A stretch of DNA of 39,840 bases from Kaistella haifensis DSM 19056. Its GTDB lineage: Bacteria; Bacteroidota; Bacteroidia; Flavobacteriales; Weeksellaceae. The first letter of the stretch is position 1, and each line of letters opens with the position of its first letter. The position numbers were made by a program, and so were the translations under genes. The notes under the pieces were generated by a model, which worked only from the letters and a program-made list of their open reading frames with translations, was not told the DNA's origin and did no database searches. Below are positions 8,679 through 16,373 of the stretch, piece by piece. Location of the stretch: contig NZ_JASZ02000026.1 in NCBI RefSeq assembly GCF_000735695.2, positions 1 to 39,840 of the forward strand. Reading direction: 5' to 3'.

Positions 8679-8686
8679 CAAATATA
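8679..8686 (-). promoter_or_regulatory. trp operon promoter, -7 element
   Basis: The minus strand reads TATATTTG here, a perfect TAnnTTTG match, ending five bases before the leader-peptide ATG. No strong -33 TTG is visible in the A+T-rich sequence upstream. The element lies in the 52-base gap between the metal-efflux cluster and the trp leader, so trp transcription is likely independent of that cluster, although no terminator is seen between them. Confidence 0.65.
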
Positions 8687-8725
8687 TAAATCATTTCTAA
8701 TTTAAAAAGAAAAAAATTAAAAAAT

Positions 8726-9856
8726 TTATTCTTCAACATTTTTCAGTGCCATCAGCAGATGATATGCGCCTTTGGTAACAAAGGTTTTATTGCCATTTTT
8801 ACTGTCAAAATTCAGCAGTTCGGTTAAACCGTTTTCAGCATTTCCTATCGTTACGGCAAACATTTTGTACGTTTTCGGTTTTATCTCTTCAAAAATATAC
8901 TGTTTGCCTTCCCAGGTTACGATGGCATCGTCGGGAATCACAAAACCTTTCTCTGCATTTACTTCAATCTCTGCATTCATAAATGTTCCCGGAATAAGGC
9001 TTTCGTTTTTGTCTATCAAATCGCAGTGAATCAGAACACTGCGGTCCGGCGCGAAATCTTTTCCGATTAATTTCACAACTGCTGCGTACTTTTTTTGAGG
9101 ATTCTGGTTTGTGAATGCATAGACCTTGTGTCCGACGGAAATTTTATTAAGATCTTTTTCAAACACTTTCAGAGCCAAATGCGTTTGGGCGTTATTTACG
9201 ATTTCATACAAAACATCGGCGGAGGAAACATATTGGCCAATAGTCGCATTCACTCTCGAAATATAACCTGAAATTGGTGCGACCACTGCCACCGACTTCC
9301 TGAGATTGCCGGAACTCACACTTCCCGGACTGATACCATATGAACGAAGCTGAGACTCAATTCCACGGACGGCAGCGCTCTGCGACTGGGCTTCGCTGGC
9401 GGCTTTCTGTGTGACCTTATCGGAACTTGCCTGATATTTATTCAGATATTTTTGGCGGTCATAATCTTTCTGCGCATAACCCAAATTCGATTTTGCCTGA
9501 AGATATTCCTGCTGAAGCCTTGCCAATTCAGGATTTTCAACTACCGCCAAAGTCTGGCCGCGGGAGACGAAATTTCCCGGCACAAACCGTGCGGTTTTTA
9601 TAATCCCTCCGGTAGAAGATGATACGCCTGCCATTCCTGTTGGCGGCACATTGATTTGCCCGGTAAGCAGAATTTTGTTGGCAATATTTTCGTTACTAAG
9701 GGTTGTAGTTTCAATGCCGGCGGTTTTTTTCTGCAAATCGGTCAGCGTGATTTGGTCGCCGGAAATGGCGTATGTTTCCTGGGCTACCGCCTCCTCCTTT
9801 TTGGCACAGGAGAATAAAAGAACCCCGGAAAGTATTACTATAAGTGATTTTTTCAT
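8726..9856 (-). CDS. Periplasmic adaptor (membrane fusion) lipoprotein of an RND metal pump
   Basis: The 376-residue protein links the inner-membrane RND pump to the outer-membrane channel. It starts with a lipoprotein signal, MKKSLIVILSGVLLFSC, with Cys17 as the lipidated residue. A CusB/CzcB-like order follows: first lipoyl half (VSSSTGGIIKTARFVPGNFVSRGQTLAVVENPE), a long helical hairpin (LARLQQEYLQAKSNLGYAQKDYDRQ to about residue 170), second lipoyl half (VVAPISGYISRVNATIGQYVSSADVLYEI), then beta-barrel domains. I see no His- or Met-rich metal-binding terminus. It is the last gene of the cluster, 17 bases after the cytochrome gene, and separated from its usual partner, the outer-membrane factor, by that gene. 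Some rows are notably G+C-rich (37 of 60 bases at 9361-9420). Confidence 0.92.
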   Translation of the reverse strand: MKKSLIVILSGVLLFSCAKKEEAVAQETYAISGDQITLTDLQKKTAGIETTTLSNENIANKILLTGQINVPPTGMAGVSSSTGGIIKTARFVPGNFVSRGQTLAVVENPELARLQQEYLQAKSNLGYAQKDYDRQKYLNKYQASSDKVTQKAASEAQSQSAAVRGIESQLRSYGISPGSVSSGNLRKSVAVVAPISGYISRVNATIGQYVSSADVLYEIVNNAQTHLALKVFEKDLNKISVGHKVYAFTNQNPQKKYAAVVKLIGKDFAPDRSVLIHCDLIDKNESLIPGTFMNAEIEVNAEKGFVIPDDAIVTWEGKQYIFEEIKPKTYKMFAVTIGNAENGLTELLNFDSKNGNKTFVTKGAYHLLMALKNVEE

Positions 9857-9873
9857 TTTTTTTTATGGTTTAA

Positions 9874-10440
9874 TTATTCTCCGCCAATCATTTTGGAGGT
9901 AATTCCTTTTTTATTCGTGAGTTCTGCTACTGTAATTCCAGCAAAATGCAGCAATACAAATACAGGCATCCAGTAGACCGCAAATTTGTGAATCTTTTCT
10001 GCCCTTTCCAGCGCCTGTTCTGAAGCAAGCTCCCACATCAGCGCAAAACCGGTGACGATTTGTACCGCCAGCAAAATATAGAAAATACTGTACACAGTCC
10101 CCTGAAGTTTCTCTTTTCCTGTGGATGATTTGGAGAAAGGATTAGGGTATCTTACGCCTTTACCTAAAAGATATATAATTCTTAAAATATAAGCGAAAAC
10201 AAGCACATACGCGAAATTGATATGCCAGTCGAACATAGGGTTAATGATGCTTTTCGCGATGCCCACGACACTTTCCTGCGGCAGCTGCACATTATTTTTA
10301 CTCAATTCTGCGGAAATCGCTGTCGTTATTGTTTTTTTAGACATCCAGTACATTCTTAAAAATCCAGTGGAAAAAAGTACCAGCATTGCAAATGCGATTA
10401 ACCAGTGGATAATTCTGTGGAGTGTTGTAAATTTTTTCAT
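9874..10440 (-). CDS. Four-helix cytochrome b561 / Ni-hydrogenase-type b cytochrome
   Basis: A 188-residue membrane protein of the bacterial cytochrome b561 type. It opens with the hallmark LHRIIHWLIAFAML and has four hydrophobic segments at about 10-30, 72-92, 115-136 and 152-173. Candidate heme ligands within or beside them are His12, His73, His151 and His165. Such proteins pass electrons between quinol and a partner, or donate them to periplasmic oxidoreductases. No partner enzyme is encoded here; instead the gene sits inside a metal-efflux cluster, 60 bases after the outer-membrane factor and 17 before the adaptor. That suggests a redox role linked to metal handling, which is inference only. 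Confidence 0.85.
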   Translation of the reverse strand: MKKFTTLHRIIHWLIAFAMLVLFSTGFLRMYWMSKKTITTAISAELSKNNVQLPQESVVGIAKSIINPMFDWHINFAYVLVFAYILRIIYLLGKGVRYPNPFSKSSTGKEKLQGTVYSIFYILLAVQIVTGFALMWELASEQALERAEKIHKFAVYWMPVFVLLHFAGITVAELTNKKGITSKMIGGE

Positions 10441-10500
10441 AGTTCTTATTTTTAAATTTCGTTTTGAAGTTTTATTTTAAACTTTGCAGCAAAAAATTCT

Positions 10501-11733
10501 TTATTTATTTTTGAGATTATTGAGTTCTATAATTTTTTCGTTTAAATTATTTTGAGCGTCGATATACTTGTTCTGAATATCAAGCGACTGATTAACCAAA
10601 ATGGTATATTCCAGATAGTTGATTTCACCTTCTTTTGAAAGTAGATCTGCCGTAAACAGAATGGTTTGTGCGTTTTTCAACCCTTTGGCTTTATAATAAT
10701 CAATTTCAGATTTCAGCTTTTGATATTCACTATAGGTTTTTGCGTACCTGTTTTTAAAGTCACGGACTGCGATATCATAATTATTATCGGCAATCTGCTG
10801 GTTAATTTTCTGGCCTTCTATCAATGATTTCTGTGCAGAATTAAAAACCGGAAGCGCTACCCCAACCAAACCGCTCTGAAAACGGTGAGTGCCATTGTAG
10901 TACTTATCGTCTGAGCCGGTGCCTTTCATGGTTGTAGAATTAATTCCGAAATTGAAACTCGGTAAAAGTTTCGCTTTTTCAGCTTCAAGTCTTGCATTTT
11001 CGATTCTTTTCTGATGTTCCAACTGCGACAGAACCAAAGGATTTCCGTTAAAATTTTCATCAAAATCCAAATTCAGAAGATAAAAATTGTCTTTTTCATT
11101 CTGATACATTTCACCGTCATTGATAAGATAATTGAACTGATGCAGTGAAATTTCGCGATCCTTCACCAGATTTTGAAGCTGAATTTCTGCCTGGCTTCGG
11201 TACGTTTCTGCCGTGGTTTTCTCCAGAATATTGCTTTCGCCCGCTTTCAGTCGGAGTTCAGACCGTTTGTAATAATTTGAATAAATGCTGTCGGCTTTTT
11301 TCAGGAGTTTCTGTTTTTCGTCCAGATAATTCAGATTATTGTAAACCAAAGCGATTTCCCTTTTCAGTTGCCATTTCTGAACATCCAGACCCAGCATTGC
11401 ATTTTTCCACTGTTCCGTCAAAACCTGTTTTTGAGTTTTATAGAATTTCGGCAACCGCAGCGTTTGGTTAACGGAAAAAGCATTGTCCACATACGCAGAA
11501 TTAATTTGTCCGATTTCTGCATTGATATTCAAAGGATCTATCGCTAGAGCAGAATTTTGGATGCGGTTCTGATAATCAACTTTCAGCTGGCCCGACTTTA
11601 AATTCAAATTGTTCTGAATTGCTTTGTCGTACGCATTTTCCAAAGAAATTGGAGTTTGCGAAAAGCTTTTCAGAAAAAACAATATTAAAAACAGACTGAA
11701 GTATTTAGGTTTCATTATTTTAAAATTATTCAT
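10501..11733 (-). CDS. TolC/CzcC-type outer-membrane efflux channel
   Basis: A 410-residue outer-membrane factor with an N-terminal signal peptide ending near FFLKSFSQ, then the repeated helical and strand pattern of the family: ISLENAYDKAIQNNLNLKSG at the start, SVNQTLRLP, long helices rich in Gln, Lys and Glu, and a second repeat with LPSFNFGINS and GVALPVFN. It forms the trimeric exit duct for the pump. The ATG at 11733 overlaps the end of the pump gene by eight bases; the ATG at 11715 gives a slightly shorter signal peptide and is also plausible. Coupled translation with the pump is likely. Confidence 0.9.
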   Translation of the reverse strand: MNNFKIMKPKYFSLFLILFFLKSFSQTPISLENAYDKAIQNNLNLKSGQLKVDYQNRIQNSALAIDPLNINAEIGQINSAYVDNAFSVNQTLRLPKFYKTQKQVLTEQWKNAMLGLDVQKWQLKREIALVYNNLNYLDEKQKLLKKADSIYSNYYKRSELRLKAGESNILEKTTAETYRSQAEIQLQNLVKDREISLHQFNYLINDGEMYQNEKDNFYLLNLDFDENFNGNPLVLSQLEHQKRIENARLEAEKAKLLPSFNFGINSTTMKGTGSDDKYYNGTHRFQSGLVGVALPVFNSAQKSLIEGQKINQQIADNNYDIAVRDFKNRYAKTYSEYQKLKSEIDYYKAKGLKNAQTILFTADLLSKEGEINYLEYTILVNQSLDIQNKYIDAQNNLNEKIIELNNLKNK

Positions 11734-14700
11734 CTATATTAATGTTTTTTTTACGTTGAGGAAAATGTTTTTCAAACCAAATATATACGGTTGGCAAAAT
11801 GAAAAGCGTAAGGAAAGTCGCGAGAAGTAAACCACCGATCACTACTGTTGCGAGTGGTCTTTGTACTTCTGCACCTTCACCCTGGCTTATCGCCATCGGC
11901 AAAAATCCGAGCGAGGCTACCAAAGCCGTCATCAGTACCGGACGCAGCCGCATTTTACCTCCGATTCGCACTACTTCGTTCAAATTTGAATGAATTTCCT
12001 TCTGCCGGTTAAACTCTGCAATCAATACAATTCCGTTAAGCACCGCAACCCCGAAAAGAGCAATAAAACCTACACCTGCAGAAATACTGAAGTTCATTCC
12101 GCGCAGCCAAAGCGATAAAATTCCGCCAATAGCCGAAAGCGGGATTGTAGTGAAAATAATCAACCCATATTTCACTGAACTGAATGCGAAATAAAGCATC
12201 AGAAGAATTAAAGCCAAACTGATAGGAACCGCAATACCAAGCCGTTGCTGCGCCTGTTGAAGATTTTCGAATGTACCGCCGTATTTTATGGCATAACCTA
12301 CGGGAAGTTTTAAATTCTTATCCACCATTTGCTGTAAATCCTGCACCGTAGACTGAATGTCACGGCCCTTCACATTGAATCCAACGATGATTCGTCGGTG
12401 TGCTTCTTCGCGCTGGATCTGGTTTACACTTTCTTTCAATTCCACCTGAGCTACTGCGCTTAAAGGAATTTCGACACCAGCTGGTGTTGGAATCAGAAGA
12501 TTTTTTACATCTTCGAGATTTTTCCTGAGTTCCCCATCCAGACGGACTACCAAATCAAATTTTTTCTCTTCTTCGAAAACGGAACCCGCGCTCTGGCCTG
12601 CAAAAGCGGTATTTACCATTTTATTGACCTCACCGATGCTTAATCCATATTGGGAAAGTGCTGCGCGGTTATATTCAATTAAAATCTGGGGCATTCCGGA
12701 AATTGGTTCAACATAAATATTTTCTGCTCCATCGATTTTCTTGGAAATTTCGCCCAGTTTTTCAGCGTAAATCTTTAATGAATCGAGATTTTCACCGAAA
12801 ATTTTACATACAACATCCTGTCTTGCACCGGTCATCAGTTCATTAAACCTCATGTTAACCGGATATTGGAATGAATAGGTAACGCCCACGATATTTTTCT
12901 TCAGCTCTGCAGACATTTTTTCGGCGAGTTCGTCATATGATTTTGCGGAAGTCCATTCTTTACGTGGTTTTAGGATAATCATCATGTCGCTCGCATCGAT
13001 CGGCATTGGATCGGTTGGAATTTCGCTGCTTCCGGTTTTCCCTACAATTTTTTCAATTTCAGGGAATTTTTTCAGCAGGATTTGTTGGCTTTTTAAAACT
13101 GCGTCAGTTGAAGTTTTAAGGTTACTTCCCGGTAAAACCCTCGTATCAACGGCAAAATCGCCTTCGGGAAGTGTGGGAATAAATTCTCCACCTAATTTAG
13201 TCATGATAAAAACCGAAAAGAAGAAAAGTCCTAAAACACTGAAAAATAAGGGATTATGAAATTTTAAAACTACCTTAAGAATTTTATCATAAACCGCTTC
13301 AAGCTTGTCCATCATCCGGTCGGCATAATTTTTCTTATGAGTAATTTTCTTGGAAAGAAACAGCGCGCTCATCATCGGGACATAAGTTAAAGACAGGATA
13401 AATGCACCTAAAAGTGCAAAAATAACCGTTTGCGCCATCGGTTTGAACATTTTACCTTCTACACCTTCCAGCGTGAGGATTGGCAAGTAAACAATCAGAA
13501 TAATAATCTGTCCGAATACCGCAGAATTCATCATTTTTCCGGCTGAACTCTCCACGGTTTCGTCCATTTCTTTTGCGGTAAGGAAGTTTTTGTTGGCGAG
13601 CGTTGGGCCATGAAGCCTGTGTAGAATGGCTTCCACAATAATCACAGCACCATCCACAATCAAGCCGAAATCCAGCGCGCCTAAACTCATGAGATTTCCG
13701 GAAACCCCGAAGATATTCATCATGATAAACGCAAAAAGCATGGAAAGCGGAATGACAGACGAAACGATAAATCCTGCTCTAAGATTTCCGAGGAAAACTA
13801 CAAGAACAAATATGACGATTAACGCACCTTCAAGAAGGTTTTTAGAAACTGTGCTGATCGCATTGTTTACCATCTTTGTGCGGTCGAGGAAAGATTCGAT
13901 GATTACGCCTTCAGGAAGGGTTTTGCGGATTTCGTCGATACGGATTTTTACATTTTCAATAACTTTATTGGAATTGGCGCCCTTCATCATCATCACCACC
14001 GCGCCGGCAACTTCACTTTTTCCGTTATAGGTCATGGCGCCGTAGCGGATGGCTTTTCCATACTGCACTTTTCCAATATTTTCAATTAAAACAGGCGTTC
14101 CATCGGGAAGATTTTTTACGACTGTTTTTTCGATGTCATGGATTTTACCCATCAAACCTTCTGTCCTGATGTATAGAATTGTAGGACCTTTTTCAATATA
14201 TGCACCACCAGTATTCTGGTTATTGTTTTCCAGAGCGGTGAAAACTTCCTGCATCGTCACTCCCATCGCTTTAAGTTGCGCAGGATTTACTGCAACTTCA
14301 TACTGCTTCAGGTTTCCGCCAAAACTTGCAACATCAGCAACACCTTCTGTACCCAGAAGTTGACGTCTTACAATCCAATCCTGAATGGTACGAAGCTCCA
14401 TAGGAGTGTAACGGTGCTCGTAACCGGTTTTCGGACGTATTACATACTGATAAATTTCGCCTAAACCAGTAGAAATTGGGGCCATTTCTGGGACTCCAAG
14501 CGTAACAGGAATATCTTTAGAAACATTTTGTAACCGTTCGGAGACCTGCTGCCTTGCGAGATAAAGATCTACGTCTTCCTCGAAAACAATGGTCACAACA
14601 GAAAGACCGAAACGCGAAAAACTTCGCATCTGTTTGATTCCCTGTATATTGTTCATCGCCTGTTCTAACGGAAAAGTAATAAACCGCTCCACATCGGGGG

Positions 14701-14872
14701 CGCCCAAACTTGGCGACGAAGTAATCAGCTGTACTTGGTTATCGGTAATATCCGGTACGGCATCTATGGGCAGTTTCCGGAGTTCGATAATTCCGTAAAT
14801 AATCCAGCCGAGTGTCATCAGGATGATTATCAGCTTATTTTTTATGGAAAAATTTATGATTTTATTTAGCAT
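11726..14872 (-). CDS. CzcA-type heavy-metal RND efflux pump
   Basis: A 1048-residue proton-driven pump of the heavy-metal RND family in the inner membrane, with twelve membrane helices and two large periplasmic loops. N-terminal LRKLPIDAVPDITDNQVQL and the segment VERFITFPLEQAMNNIQG are family marks. Helix 4 reads DFGLIVDGAVIIVEA at 401-415, matching the DFG-x3-DGA-x3-VE pattern known for divalent-cation pumps (Zn, Co, Cd, Ni) rather than the Cu/Ag type, though the usual final Asn is Ala here. The substrate is therefore probably divalent, but the exact metal cannot be told. It starts 106 bases after the DUF2231-like gene and overlaps the outer-membrane factor by eight. Confidence 0.93.
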   Translation of the reverse strand: MLNKIINFSIKNKLIIILMTLGWIIYGIIELRKLPIDAVPDITDNQVQLITSSPSLGAPDVERFITFPLEQAMNNIQGIKQMRSFSRFGLSVVTIVFEEDVDLYLARQQVSERLQNVSKDIPVTLGVPEMAPISTGLGEIYQYVIRPKTGYEHRYTPMELRTIQDWIVRRQLLGTEGVADVASFGGNLKQYEVAVNPAQLKAMGVTMQEVFTALENNNQNTGGAYIEKGPTILYIRTEGLMGKIHDIEKTVVKNLPDGTPVLIENIGKVQYGKAIRYGAMTYNGKSEVAGAVVMMMKGANSNKVIENVKIRIDEIRKTLPEGVIIESFLDRTKMVNNAISTVSKNLLEGALIVIFVLVVFLGNLRAGFIVSSVIPLSMLFAFIMMNIFGVSGNLMSLGALDFGLIVDGAVIIVEAILHRLHGPTLANKNFLTAKEMDETVESSAGKMMNSAVFGQIIILIVYLPILTLEGVEGKMFKPMAQTVIFALLGAFILSLTYVPMMSALFLSKKITHKKNYADRMMDKLEAVYDKILKVVLKFHNPLFFSVLGLFFFSVFIMTKLGGEFIPTLPEGDFAVDTRVLPGSNLKTSTDAVLKSQQILLKKFPEIEKIVGKTGSSEIPTDPMPIDASDMMIILKPRKEWTSAKSYDELAEKMSAELKKNIVGVTYSFQYPVNMRFNELMTGARQDVVCKIFGENLDSLKIYAEKLGEISKKIDGAENIYVEPISGMPQILIEYNRAALSQYGLSIGEVNKMVNTAFAGQSAGSVFEEEKKFDLVVRLDGELRKNLEDVKNLLIPTPAGVEIPLSAVAQVELKESVNQIQREEAHRRIIVGFNVKGRDIQSTVQDLQQMVDKNLKLPVGYAIKYGGTFENLQQAQQRLGIAVPISLALILLMLYFAFSSVKYGLIIFTTIPLSAIGGILSLWLRGMNFSISAGVGFIALFGVAVLNGIVLIAEFNRQKEIHSNLNEVVRIGGKMRLRPVLMTALVASLGFLPMAISQGEGAEVQRPLATVVIGGLLLATFLTLFILPTVYIWFEKHFPQRKKNINIDE

Positions 14873-14978
14873 TTTTAATTTGAGTTAAATAATTACAAAT
14901 CAATAGCTTTCACTATTAAAATTAATAAAAAAACAGCCCGAATAAGAATTTTTAAGAGCCATTTTCTAAAAAATGACA

Positions 14979-15470
14979 TCAGTCATCTTGGTCTTCACCA
15001 GAATTTCCGACCGCATTTTGGATGTTTGCGCCGCTGCGGATTTCTGTGTGACGAATTTCCCCACCGGTTCTTCCAGCTTCCTGAGCGAAATACAGTGAAA
15101 CTCCGGCAACAATTAATATCGTAACCGGCATCAGTTTATCCAGTGAAAAATTCCGGTAACTTGTAAGAAAGCCTAGAAGAGAAACAGCTCCAAGAAAATA
15201 TGACATTCCTGCGAAAATTTCTGCGGCTTCTTCGTGATCGTGGATCAGATTTCTGGAAACTCCCTGAATGTTTTCAACTGCGTGTTCGGCTCCTTCTCCG
15301 GTAGCCATGGCTGCCACGGATGCCAAGGCACCGAGAATAAATACAATGTAAGCGTTGCGTTTGGAAACATCGGATTTGGTAAAAATTCCGATCAATAAAA
15401 TGATTACTCCTACAATAGGAAATATGATTGGCAAATGGTTAACAACCAAATGCAGATGTGCGTTATTCAT
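14979..15470 (-). CDS. DUF2231-like four-helix membrane protein, histidine-bearing
   Basis: A 163-residue membrane protein with four hydrophobic segments at about 12-30, 40-58, 84-104 and 112-130. Histidines lie near the membrane surface: His5, His7 and His12 in HLHLVVNHLP, His63 in GEGAEHAVE, His77 and His79 in IHDHEEAAE, and His141 in GGEIRHTEIR. The pattern resembles the uncharacterised DUF2231 family. These residues could bind heme or metal ions; neither is shown. It precedes the RND pump in the same direction by 106 bases and probably belongs to the same transcript. Confidence 0.7.
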   Translation of the reverse strand: MNNAHLHLVVNHLPIIFPIVGVIILLIGIFTKSDVSKRNAYIVFILGALASVAAMATGEGAEHAVENIQGVSRNLIHDHEEAAEIFAGMSYFLGAVSLLGFLTSYRNFSLDKLMPVTILIVAGVSLYFAQEAGRTGGEIRHTEIRSGANIQNAVGNSGEDQDD

Positions 15471-15562
15471 TTTGATTTAATTTAAAAATTAGACTTTTAA
15501 GTAAGTGTAAACAAGCCTAAACCTGTGGTCTAAACATTATTTTATCTTTGATAATTCTTAAA

Positions 15563-15946
15563 TTAAATTTTAGGCGGCTGCCAGATTTTTTGGAAAACAG
15601 AGGGAAAGAAATTTTCGGAATAGGCAAAAATCTTCTGTTCATCAATGTCCAGAGGCTTATGTTCGAAATTGAATTCTATTTTTTTTGGTGGAAATACAAA
15701 ACTGAAAACATTTACCGAAACATCATGTGTTTTGAAAGGAAGTTTCATGTCCTGGTGATAATCTCCATCCACCCCATGTTCATCCAGATAATGCATTTTT
15801 ACAAATGAAAATACCGAAGTACCGTTATCGATGATTTTATGGGAAATGTAATGTTCAATAAGATTAGGCATTTTCAAAATCTGCCTAACCTCTGAAAAAG
15901 AAAAGAGGTAAGTACATATCAAAAAGTAAGTAATGTACTTTTTCAT
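15563..15946 (-). CDS. Small exported His-rich protein of metal-efflux operons, function unknown
   Basis: A 127-residue protein with a short N-terminal hydrophobic signal (MKKYITYFLICTYLFSFSEV) and seven histidines in the remainder, several clustered: HYISHK, HYLDEHGVDGDYHQDM and THD. I recall similar small proteins at the head of CzcA/CusA operons in other Bacteroidota, but know of no assigned function. A periplasmic metal-binding or sensing role would fit. It is the first gene of the cluster. A TAACTTTG promoter element ends four bases before its ATG, so its mRNA may be leaderless. Confidence 0.75.
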   Translation of the reverse strand: MKKYITYFLICTYLFSFSEVRQILKMPNLIEHYISHKIIDNGTSVFSFVKMHYLDEHGVDGDYHQDMKLPFKTHDVSVNVFSFVFPPKKIEFNFEHKPLDIDEQKIFAYSENFFPSVFQKIWQPPKI

Positions 15947-15950
15947 AGTG

Positions 15951-15958
15951 CAAAGTTA
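15951..15958 (-). promoter_or_regulatory. Promoter -7 element of the metal-efflux cluster
   Basis: The minus strand reads TAACTTTG, matching TAnnTTTG, with four bases between it and the first ATG of the cluster at 15946. The start point would then fall at about the start codon. No obvious metal-regulator operator is recognisable, and no metal-responsive regulator gene lies beside it. Confidence 0.6.
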
Positions 15959-16054
15959 CTCAAATTCCAGAGAAAATGCTAGAGAATCATCAATTTATAA
16001 TCGGTTAATTAAGAATAACATTTTCTCTACGAAAAACCTAAAATATGTATTGAC

Positions 16055-16084
16055 TTGCAATTCATCCTGAAATTTATATTTTTG
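16055..16084 (+). promoter_or_regulatory. Promoter of the 56-residue lipoprotein gene
   Basis: A TTG at 16055-16057 and a perfect -7 element TATTTTTG at 16077-16084 are 19 bases apart. The start codon follows at 16102. Confidence 0.65.
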
Positions 16085-16101
16085 CCCAAATTAAATTTAC
16101 A

Positions 16102-16272
16102 ATGAAAAAATTATTCGCATTTGCCTTCATCGGCGGTTTGGTATTGGCTAGCTGCTCAAAAAAAGAAACTTCAACCGAAAGCAACAGAATGCTGGAAGAG
16201 CCGGAAGCAGAAGTTACCGTTACTGCTCCAGCAGCAACACCTGTAGCTGCTGATTCTACTGCAGTTAAATAA
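16102..16272 (+). CDS. Small lipoprotein (56 residues), function unknown
   Basis: The frame encodes a short lipoprotein with signal MKKLFAFAFIGGLVLASC, lipidated Cys18, followed directly by SKKET and a low-complexity tail rich in Glu, Ala, Thr and Val ending AADSTAVK. It has its own promoter just upstream and a strong terminator 23 bases after the stop, so it is a single-gene transcript with coding-type composition. Small Ala/Thr-rich lipoproteins of this kind are common and abundant in flavobacteria, with no assigned role. It is divergent from the metal-efflux cluster. Confidence 0.75.
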   Translation: MKKLFAFAFIGGLVLASCSKKETSTESNRMLEEPEAEVTVTAPAATPVAADSTAVK

Positions 16273-16295
16273 TCCAAAGGTTCAAATGATTACAG

Positions 16296-16320
16296 GCAGT
16301 CGGCAACGGCTGCTTTTTTT
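16296..16320 (+). terminator. Intrinsic terminator with GCAA tetraloop
   Basis: Arms GCAGTCG (16296-16302) and CGGCTGC (16307-16313) form a seven-pair stem around a GCAA loop, followed by seven Ts. It ends the lipoprotein transcript. Confidence 0.85.
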
Positions 16321-16343
16321 GTTTATATTCATCAAAAAATCAC

Positions 16344-16351
16344 TAAATTTG
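16344..16351 (+). promoter_or_regulatory. lysS promoter, -7 element
   Basis: TAAATTTG, a perfect TAnnTTTG match, 22 bases before the lysS ATG. A TTTG at 16318-16321 lies 22 bases upstream, inside the U-tract of the preceding terminator, and could act as the -33 element. Confidence 0.6.
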
Positions 16352-16373
16352 CGCTCTTAAAAAGCAAGAAAAC

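Noticed and set aside
13626..14030. A 134-codon plus-strand frame
   Set aside because: It lies wholly inside the CzcA-type pump gene on the other strand and shows no recognisable domain; low-complexity Ser, Thr and Ile content is typical of antisense reading.
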